Source: Methanosphaera sp. (GTDB lineage Archaea > Methanobacteriota > Methanobacteria > Methanobacteriales > Methanobacteriaceae). From it: 10,146 nt of DNA. The notes below the pieces were generated by a model that ran no database searches, had not been told where the DNA came from, and saw only the letters and a program-made list of their open reading frames with translations. The translations under genes and the position numbers were made by a program. The DNA lies in assembly GCA_017430835.1 (NCBI GenBank), contig JAFRMD010000117.1, positions 1 to 10,146 on the forward strand, given 5' to 3'. This document shows, in pieces, positions 5,642-10,146 of the stretch (its first letter is position 1; each line of letters opens with the position of its first letter).

Positions 5642-7729
5642 TTAGAATGGTAATGAAGTATATCTGTTAATTGATGTACATCTATTCCAATTTACTATGT
5701 TACCAAAGGAATTACTTCTTGATGTACCATCACAATAATACCATTTACCACCGACGTATACTTCTGCCCATACATGTCCTACAACAAGACCACTTCTGAA
5801 GTAACATGTTGAATGACAGTAACGTGCTGGGATTTTAGCTGTACGCATCATTGCAATGACTAAATGTGAAGTATCCACACAATTACCATATCCTCTACTT
5901 AATGTTCCTACAGCTCCATACCTAGTGTTAAAGTAACTACTATATGAAGTACGCTGATTCACATAATCAAATATTGCTTTTGCTTGATTATAAGTACCTG
6001 AAACTCCTTTTGTAGCAGTTTTAACTGCATTAAGAATTGAAGAACTTCCCACTTCACAGTTTTTAGTTTTTTCTAGATATGAAGAGAATCCTGCCGGAAC
6101 AGTATTTGTTGAGGTATATTCTGTATTAGTGTTTGTATTCGTGTTAGTGTTTGTGTTTGTATTGGTATTTGTATTGGTATTTGTGTTAGTGTTAGTTGAT
6201 GAACCCCTTGCTGTAGCCATTCTAACATCAGTAAGAGTTGAATAATTCGGGAACTTGCCCGTTTCAAGAGTAAATGCTGCTGCTCTGCATAAACAGTAAA
6301 TACAATCCTGGAAACTCATTTTAACTCCAGCTTTAGTAACTATGGAGCTAGGAGCTTTACCATTTTTGATATAACTTTTTACAATTGTTTTTGCTAAAGC
6401 TTGATAATCAGCTTTGTACACTAAAGTACCATAAGCTGAAGATGTAGCAGAAGACTTAGGTGCACTGAAACCACCATTATGATATGAACCATTAGTATAG
6501 AATACCTGAGATAACATGTATAAGAAATCAGGCATAGATACTTCATTATCGTTCATCAATGCATAATTTGGTAACATTTTATTGTTTACAATGAAATTTT
6601 CAGTTGATTTAGCTTTTTCTAACACTTGGGAGTAAGTATAGGTTGATACCGGATCTTCTTGTACTCTTAAGTAAGAAGTTGCCTTTTTAGACAATAAAGC
6701 ATTTGATCCACCATATACAATTTGTACTTTGTGTTTTCCAAGTTTCAGTTTACCCGCATTATACCTATAATCTATAGAGCTATTCTGCAATCTTACTACA
6801 GAAACTGTTTTACCATCAACTTTTATTGCAACTTTACCAGTTGCTGGAACATTAGCAGAATTTGTAAATTTAAATTTAAGATTTAAATATTTGTATTTCT
6901 TTTGTACAAAGAATACTAAATCTTTTTGAACTGAAATTGATCTTTTACTAACATTTATAACTGCTGATGCACTACTTGATTTTGAAATTGATGATTCACC
7001 AATTTTTACAAGTAATGGATATGTCTTTGCAGAGTTAGGAACTTTGTATGATAATTTTGCAACACCATTCTGTACTGTTGAAGTACCTATGGTTTTTTTA
7101 TTAACTTTAAAAACGGCTTTCTGACCGTTTGCTAAAGCTCCATTCTCATATTTAACGTTGGCAGTTATATTTATGTTCTGTCCGGATTTAACATTAATAT
7201 CATTTAGATTAGTGATGGTTGAATGTTTAAGGATTGTTAGTTTAGTATCAACATGATTTGATAAGGAACTACTAGTTTCTCCTATTTTAACAGTTAATTT
7301 ATAATCTCCTGCTTTCATTGCAGGTATAGTATAATTTAATGATGTTACACCATTAACAACTCTGTTTTCACCAATAGTCTTATCATTTATTTTATATACT
7401 GCTTCTGCTTCCTTGTCTAAGTTTCTACCATCAAGATACTTTGCTATTGCATTAAATGTTACTTTATCATTAGCATATGCTTGTACATTATTCGATGTTA
7501 CGTAAATGTTTTGCTTTTGTGTATTTGTATTAGTAGTTGAACTTGATGTATCACTTTTCACATTTTTTGTTTTAGTTTCATATTCATTGCTTACTTTTTT
7601 TTGTATAGTTTTTGATTCTACTTTAGATGTCACTTTTGTCGATGCATTTTTTGAAGTATCAACAGCTGAAACTGCTGCTAAACTTATTAACATAGCGACA
7701 AAGAACACCAAAACCAAACGCTTCTTAAT
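5642..7729 (-). CDS. Secreted pseudomurein-binding, transglutaminase-fold wall hydrolase (Pei-like)
   Basis: Taking ATT 7727-7729 as start, the protein has 695 residues. A signal peptide covers 1-22 (charged MKKR, hydrophobic core, AVSA cleavage motif). A Ser/Thr/Lys linker follows, then three beta-sandwich repeats (about 75-168, 170-262, 263-356); the first two are clear duplicates sharing motifs such as KTIG, NGV and KIGE. Two pseudomurein-binding repeats follow (about 361-415 and 440-500, with LPNYALM, VSMPDFLYMLS and KFPNYSTL). A Thr-Asn linker (512-535) leads to a transglutaminase-like domain with triad Cys617 (GNCVD), His652 (GHVWAEV) and Asp667 (CDGTS). This repeat-plus-catalytic order resembles the pseudomurein endoisopeptidases of Methanothermobacter phages (peptidase family C71). 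Likely role: cutting wall cross-links during growth or division. There is no C-terminal anchor. TTG 7717 is the first conventional start but would remove the charged signal-peptide end. Confidence 0.85.
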   Translation of the reverse strand: MKKRLVLVFFVAMLISLAAVSAVDTSKNASTKVTSKVESKTIQKKVSNEYETKTKNVKSDTSSSTTNTNTQKQNIYVTSNNVQAYANDKVTFNAIAKYLDGRNLDKEAEAVYKINDKTIGENRVVNGVTSLNYTIPAMKAGDYKLTVKIGETSSSLSNHVDTKLTILKHSTITNLNDINVKSGQNINITANVKYENGALANGQKAVFKVNKKTIGTSTVQNGVAKLSYKVPNSAKTYPLLVKIGESSISKSSSASAVINVSKRSISVQKDLVFFVQKKYKYLNLKFKFTNSANVPATGKVAIKVDGKTVSVVRLQNSSIDYRYNAGKLKLGKHKVQIVYGGSNALLSKKATSYLRVQEDPVSTYTYSQVLEKAKSTENFIVNNKMLPNYALMNDNEVSMPDFLYMLSQVFYTNGSYHNGGFSAPKSSATSSAYGTLVYKADYQALAKTIVKSYIKNGKAPSSIVTKAGVKMSFQDCIYCLCRAAAFTLETGKFPNYSTLTDVRMATARGSSTNTNTNTNTNTNTNTNTNTNTNTNTEYTSTNTVPAGFSSYLEKTKNCEVGSSSILNAVKTATKGVSGTYNQAKAIFDYVNQRTSYSSYFNTRYGAVGTLSRGYGNCVDTSHLVIAMMRTAKIPARYCHSTCYFRSGLVVGHVWAEVYVGGKWYYCDGTSRSNSFGNIVNWNRCTSINRYTSLPF
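6125..6196 (-). repeat. Hexanucleotide array encoding twelve Thr-Asn dipeptides
   Basis: Seventy-two bases encode twelve consecutive Thr-Asn pairs linking the pseudomurein-binding repeats to the catalytic domain. The Thr codons vary freely (ACT, ACA, ACC, ACG) and Asn uses both AAT and AAC, so the units agree as protein much better than as DNA. The linker is probably flexible and possibly glycosylated. Confidence 0.9.
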
Positions 7730-7742
7730 CTTACCGCCTCCT
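7727..7742 (-). promoter_or_regulatory. Ribosome-binding site and apparent ATT start of the wall hydrolase
   Basis: AGGAGG (7737-7742) is followed after seven bases by ATT (7727-7729) and the codons for Lys-Lys-Arg. An in-frame TGA at 7742-7744 rules out any start further upstream. The next usual start, TTG 7717, is 19 bases from the Shine-Dalgarno, too far for normal initiation. Confidence 0.65.
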
Positions 7743-7792
7743 CATAATAAACCAAAATATGAATTATTAATTCGATTAAGTAAGTCATAAAT

Positions 7793-7803
7793 TTTATATA
7801 TAA
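7793..7803 (-). promoter_or_regulatory. Putative promoter of the wall hydrolase gene
   Basis: The minus strand reads TTATATATAAAA here, a good archaeal TATA box. Transcription would start near 7770-7773, giving a leader of about 40 bases that contains AGGAGG. Confidence 0.5.
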
Positions 7804-7856
7804 TTAAATGGCTTTGTCTAAAATAGGGTTAATATTTTAGAGTCACATTCTTATAT

Positions 7857-7880
7857 CAAAGATTAAAAAAATAATCTTTG
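7857..7880. repeat. Perfect 9-bp inverted repeat with A/T-only loop
   Basis: CAAAGATTA (7857-7865) and TAATCTTTG (7872-7880) pair perfectly around six A. On the minus strand this gives a T7 run (7871-7865) within the hairpin, which could serve as the end of the candidate small RNA upstream of it. Confidence 0.6.
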
Positions 7881-7962
7881 TTTAATTCTATGTGTTTCCT
7901 GCTTTTGATTATTTGGTTGAATATACAGGCTACCCCCATGCACCACACGGTTAATCATTTAT
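7866..7962 (-). ncRNA. Candidate small RNA gene
   Basis: About 7898-7952 is clearly richer in G+C than the surrounding AT-rich spacer, with a minus-strand core GTGTGGTGCATGGGGG. On that strand a TATA-like TTATATAATT at 7981-7990 would start transcription near 7960, and a T7 run lies at 7871-7865, predicting an RNA of about 95 bases. Short complementary arms (CCTG with CAGG, TGATTA with TAATCA) could pair. I recognise no known family. A 27-codon frame starting at ATG in this core also exists but lacks a properly spaced ribosome-binding site. It could instead be an upstream leader of the wall hydrolase gene. Confidence 0.3.
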
Positions 7963-8055
7963 TTTAAACAATAGGAATAAAATTATATAACTTGATATTC
8001 TGATTTTAGTTTTTAGTAATCAATTTTTTCTTAAAAAAATTAATAAGCTATGAAA

Positions 8056-8078
8056 TTAAGAATCTATATAATTCTTAA
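8056..8078. repeat. Perfect 8-bp inverted repeat
   Basis: TTAAGAAT (8056-8063) and ATTCTTAA (8071-8078) flank a 7-base spacer CTATATA. It could be a hairpin or a protein-binding site; no adjacent gene explains it. Confidence 0.5.
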
Positions 8079-8132
8079 ACTAAACTTATCTTTGATAAAC
8101 TATTTAAATGTATAGTAGAAATCTTTATATAT

Positions 8133-8150
8133 AATGACATATCTGTCATT
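8133..8150. promoter_or_regulatory. Operator-like inverted repeat next to a TATA-like box
   Basis: AATGACA-TATC-TGTCATT is a perfect 7-bp inverted repeat directly after TTATATATAA (about 8125-8134). Imperfect symmetry continues outward through the flanking TATA-like runs. It resembles an operator on a promoter reading toward the tRNA, but what it controls is unclear. Confidence 0.4.
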
Positions 8151-8206
8151 ATTTATATATTAAAGAGGATAAAAATAGTAAAGTATATAAATAAGTTTAA
8201 AGATAG

Positions 8207-8214
8207 TTTATAAT
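8207..8214 (+). promoter_or_regulatory. Putative tRNA-Gln promoter TATA box
   Basis: TTTATAAT is centred about 27 bases before the mature tRNA 5' end at 8238, the usual archaeal box A distance. A second TATA-like run, GTATATAAAT at 8183-8192, could be an alternative. Confidence 0.5.
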
Positions 8215-8237
8215 GTACTTTAATAGTACTCTATGTT

Positions 8238-8309
8238 AGTCCCATAGGGTAGTGGCAATCCTCCGGGTCTTTGGAACCTGGGACAGCGGTTCGACTCCGC
8301 TTGGGACTA
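8238..8309 (+). tRNA. tRNA-Gln, anticodon UUG
   Basis: A full 72-base cloverleaf can be drawn. The acceptor stem AGTCCCA/TGGGACT is perfect. The D arm has GGG pairing and the GG of the loop. The anticodon stem CGGGT/ACCTG carries the loop CTTTGGA, with anticodon TTG at 8271-8273. The T arm AGCGG/CCGCT has the loop TTCGACT. The discriminator is A8309 and CCA is not encoded. The A1-U72 pair is the feature archaeal GatDE amidotransferase uses to recognise tRNA-Gln, so charging probably goes through Glu-tRNA(Gln). There is no intron. A small membrane protein gene begins 69 bases downstream on the same strand. Confidence 0.95.
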
Positions 8310-8377
8310 CTACACTTTTATACTTATTTTAAATAATTTATTAGAAAATAATTTTACAACTAAAGAGGAGATTAGTT

Positions 8378-8539
8378 ATGCCTTATGAAGATCCAATAGA
8401 AAAATATTTGGATGAAGATCCAGAAAGAAGAGTAAAATTATTTTATATTTACACCAGACTAATGATAATAACTACATTTTTAATAGGATTTGGTGTAATT
8501 ATGTATATTTTATTTGCTTTTGAAGTTATAAAAATTTAA
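8378..8539 (+). CDS. Small one-helix membrane protein, 53 residues
   Basis: I do not recognise the family. ATG 8378 follows AGAGGAG with seven bases between, a strong ribosome-binding site. Residues 1-20 are acidic/charged (MPYEDPIEKYLDEDPERR) and probably cytoplasmic; residues about 21-50 form one hydrophobic transmembrane helix (IITTFLIGFGVIMYILFAF), and the protein ends IKI. Two DP-containing acidic repeats (YEDPIEKY, DEDPERR) are visible. It lies 69 bases after tRNA-Gln, with which it may share a transcript. Its stop overlaps that of the convergent ATP-grasp gene within TTAA (8536-8539). The clean start, charge pattern and hydrophobic segment argue that it is real and perhaps a small subunit of a membrane complex, which is inference. 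Confidence 0.75.
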   Translation: MPYEDPIEKYLDEDPERRVKLFYIYTRLMIITTFLIGFGVIMYILFAFEVIKI

Positions 8540-9615
8540 TTTTCATATACTTTTTTTCTTATTATTTCTGCTTTAATCATTGCATTTTCCAATATTCTAT
8601 CAGATACTATGATTGTTGAAATAGGATAACCTTTTTTTATTAAAAAATTATCAGGTGATATATCTGTCATGTTGCTCATATCATGTAAATTATAGGTACT
8701 ATCATTTAATGAATAAGGTACTAATTTAACAGTGAACTTTTCAACTTTAGGTATGTTTACTTTAATGCCTTTAGTAGAATTTATGTGTGCTTCAGCAAGG
8801 TTCAAATTGAAACTTTTTTCAATACATTCAAAAGTACCTTGAATTCTAGGATTAACTTCTATAACATATACATTATTATTATGTAAAATAAAATCTATTC
8901 CATTAGAACCCACTAACTTAAACATTTTGGATATTTTAGTAGAAATATTAATCAGTTTAGGATTAGAATTGACTAATGGTGTAATGTTGCCACAATAAAT
9001 ATATTCACTAGCACCCAACATAGATGAACCTATAATCTGATCAGATGTAGTGACCATATCAATATCATGATTATCATAGGACAAAAATGAACTGCTGACA
9101 CTGTCCCCTTCAATAAATTCTTGCAAAATAAATGGAAAGTCCACTTTTATATCATCTGAAAAATCATGAATACCCACACCGCCCGTACCAATCAATGGTT
9201 TAACTAAAAACCTTTTATCAGGACAATTATGCACTATTTCTTTAGCTTCTTCAATAGAATTTAACTTATATGTTTTAGGCATTAAAAAGTTTTTATATAA
9301 TTTCTTATACATAGTATACTTATTTATTATGTCTTTTGTATTCTTATTTCCAATGATTTTTGATTTAGGAAACCGATCTATATTAATATCACTAGTATAA
9401 ATAATATAATCTACTTCATCAACATAGTTTAATGATAAATCTTCTAAGACTTTAAGATTAAAACTTTCAATATCCTGGGGGTAAATTAATTTATCAACAA
9501 ATTTTTCTTGATCTATTAATCTAAAAAAACTTGTAGCATAAACTGTATATCCTAACATTTTTAAAGATTTTGATACAGCCCTAGTATTTGATCCTATAAC
9601 TAATATTTTAGTAAT
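8536..9615 (-). CDS. ATP-grasp family ligase, substrate unknown
   Basis: An ATP-grasp protein of the carbamoyl-phosphate-synthase/biotin-carboxylase-like archaeal type (COG2232-like). With the proposed start at ATT 9613-9615 it has 359 residues; the first ATG (9558) is residue 20. The 19 extra residues (TKILVIGSNTRAVSKSLK) form the first strand and Gly loop of the N-terminal pre-ATP-grasp fold, and the reading continues naturally into GYTVYATSFF. Visible motifs are the ATP-binding Lys139 and Gly-rich loop (PLIGTGGVGI, 140-149), QEFIEGD (165-171) and metal-binding EVNPR (253-257). The C-terminal IIVSDRILENAMIKAE resembles the end of biotin carboxylases. It should form an amide or similar bond with ATP cleavage; the substrates cannot be read. 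A TAA in frame at 9628-9630 closes the frame upstream. It is convergent with the small membrane protein gene. Confidence 0.8.
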   Translation of the reverse strand: MTKILVIGSNTRAVSKSLKMLGYTVYATSFFRLIDQEKFVDKLIYPQDIESFNLKVLEDLSLNYVDEVDYIIYTSDINIDRFPKSKIIGNKNTKDIINKYTMYKKLYKNFLMPKTYKLNSIEEAKEIVHNCPDKRFLVKPLIGTGGVGIHDFSDDIKVDFPFILQEFIEGDSVSSSFLSYDNHDIDMVTTSDQIIGSSMLGASEYIYCGNITPLVNSNPKLINISTKISKMFKLVGSNGIDFILHNNNVYVIEVNPRIQGTFECIEKSFNLNLAEAHINSTKGIKVNIPKVEKFTVKLVPYSLNDSTYNLHDMSNMTDISPDNFLIKKGYPISTIIVSDRILENAMIKAEIIRKKVYEN

Positions 9616-9652
9616 AAAAATACAACCTTAAAATTAAAATTTGAAAATGAAT

Positions 9653-9690
9653 ATTATTATATAAAAATAGTATTTTAAATAATATATAAT
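9653..9690 (-). promoter_or_regulatory. Putative promoter region of the ATP-grasp gene
   Basis: Minus-strand TATA-like boxes occur at 9653-9665 (TTTATATAATAAT) and about 9681-9690 (ATTATATATT). The nearer one predicts transcription start near 9634, leaving a leader of about 20 bases that includes AAGG (9626-9629) before ATT 9615. Confidence 0.4.
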
Positions 9691-9732
9691 TTTTTTTGAA
9701 AAAATAGTGGTTAAAAATGATATGAAAAGGTT

Positions 9733-9769
9733 AAAAAAAAGAATAATCATGGAAAACCATGAAATTATT
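9733..9769 (-). terminator. Hairpin plus T8 terminator of atpD
   Basis: On the minus strand AATAATTTCATGG pairs with CCATGATTATT around a TTTT loop, with a two-base bulge, and T8 (9740-9733) follows. The atpD stop codon (9765-9767) lies inside the 5' arm of the stem. It marks the end of the ATP synthase operon. Confidence 0.7.
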
Positions 9770-10146
9770 CAGATTCTCGAGCATCCATATTTCTTTTAAT
9801 AACTTTAAGCTGTACGAATTGTTCCCTTTCCATTTCCTCTAAACGCATTTCAATAAATGAAATGGTGTTGTTAATACGAGGAATCATTACATGCTCTAAA
9901 GCATTAACTCTTCTTTTTGTTGCTTCAACTTCTTTAGCTAACATAATAATGGTTTTTTCAATTTCACCAAGTTCAATGATAATCTTAATAGATTCTTCAA
10001 ATTCCTTAGCTGCAATATCCAAGTTTGCTGAAGTTCCAGCAAAACCGTAACCTCTGCTTATTACGTCATTGTGAGTTGATCTACTTTTTACAACAGGGAC
10101 AGAAACACCCATAATACTTCTAGAACTTATGTCTAATTCGATAGAT
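9765..10146 (-). CDS. atpD: A-type ATP synthase subunit D, C-terminal part (5' end outside window)
   Basis: The last 126 codons and the stop are present; the frame stays open to the right edge, so the N-terminal part (roughly 40% of a 210-230-residue protein) lies beyond. The visible part matches the D subunit, the central rotor stalk of archaeal A/V-type ATP synthase. A beta-rich stretch holding IMGVSVPVV is followed by a long C-terminal helix with [22 protein letters not shown], the most conserved part of the family, and [15 protein letters not shown] near the end. The first internal ATG (10112) is not the start, since [11 protein letters not shown] precedes it in frame and belongs to the family. 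As D is usually the last gene of the archaeal atp operon, the terminator just downstream fits. Cytoplasmic, part of A1. Confidence 0.93.
   Translation of the reverse strand, partial: SIELDISSRSIMGVSVPVVKSRSTHNDVISRGYGFAGTSANLDIAAKEFEESIKIIIELGEIEKTIIMLAKEVEATKRRVNALEHVMIPRINNTISFIEMRLEEMEREQFVQLKVIKRNMDARESE

Larger units (their letters stand above)
7963..8206. other. AT-rich spacer without a recognisable gene
   Basis: No open frame with a credible start or family resemblance is seen on either strand. The stretch contains two perfect inverted repeats (8056-8078 and 8133-8150) and 9-base segments at 8081-8089 and 8095-8103 that are complementary to 8191-8199 and 8203-8211 near the tRNA promoter. 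The rest is low-complexity A/T. Confidence 0.6.

Noticed and set aside
6125..6196. Possible CRISPR or DNA-level satellite
   Set aside because: Units are six bases, no spacers, and in-frame coding explains the pattern.
6073..6267. Minus-strand frame within the Thr-Asn repeat region
   Set aside because: Out-of-frame reading of the same hexanucleotide array in the wall hydrolase gene.
7506..7790. Plus-strand frame over the signal-peptide end of the wall hydrolase
   Set aside because: Antisense to the Ser/Thr/Lys-rich segment, which produces a hydrophobic artefact; it also runs through the promoter.
7857..7940. 27-codon minus-strand frame inside the candidate small RNA
   Set aside because: GGTG is only one base before the ATG, and a frame of this length is expected by chance in AT-rich DNA.
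9862..10050. Plus-strand frame antisense to atpD
   Set aside because: Shadow of the conserved subunit D helix region.
1..10146. Insertion sequences, prophage genes, integrase att sites next to the tRNA
   Set aside because: No transposase or integrase motif was seen, and no second copy of the tRNA 3' end was found within the window.

Overview
The window looks like part of an AT-rich genome of a methanogenic archaeon of the order Methanobacteriales, most likely Methanosphaera or Methanobrevibacter. The evidence is a Mer enzyme of hydrogenotrophic methanogenesis, an archaeosine (G+) tRNA-modification radical SAM enzyme, the D subunit of an archaeal A/V-type ATP synthase, a tRNA-Gln with no encoded CCA and an A1-U72 pair, and a secreted protein with pseudomurein-binding repeats (pseudomurein is found only in Methanobacteriales and Methanopyrus). 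The genus is inferred from base composition and the Thr-Asn-rich surface protein; I could not search databases.

Layout, left to right. Positions 1-170 hold an A/C-rich tract of unknown nature at the window edge. A DUF89/ARMT1-like phosphatase gene (+, 293-1165) meets a TrmB-family regulator gene (-, 1162-1914) tail to tail with a 4-base overlap. The regulator is divergent from a short (class III) hybrid-cluster protein gene, hcp (+, 2040-3338), and a perfect palindrome lies between the two promoters. Then come two minus-strand genes 12 bases apart, mer (4492-5460) followed by the RaSEA gene (3373-4479), with an inverted repeat at the promoter of the pair. Next is a large secreted minus-strand protein (5642-7729) with a signal peptide, three beta-sandwich repeats, two pseudomurein-binding repeats, a Thr-Asn linker and a transglutaminase-fold catalytic domain: a probable pseudomurein-cleaving autolysin.

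A 508-base intergenic region (7730-8237) follows, rich in perfect inverted repeats and containing a GC-enriched island that looks like a small RNA gene. After it come tRNA-Gln(UUG) (8238-8309, +), a 53-residue one-helix membrane protein (8378-8539, +), a convergent ATP-grasp ligase gene (8536-9615, -) and the 3' part of atpD (9765 to the right edge, -), ended by a hairpin plus T-run.

The most interesting observations are these. (1) Two unrelated genes (5642-7729 and 8536-9615) appear to start at ATT exactly where protein and ribosome-binding-site evidence expects ATG. (2) There is a TATA-to-T7 candidate small RNA at about 7962-7866 on the minus strand. (3) Both convergent gene pairs share the tetranucleotide TTAA as overlapping stop codons, and several terminators are fused to stop codons. 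(4) The wall-hydrolase architecture combines Ig-like repeats, pseudomurein-binding repeats and a Pei-type catalytic triad in a host-encoded protein.
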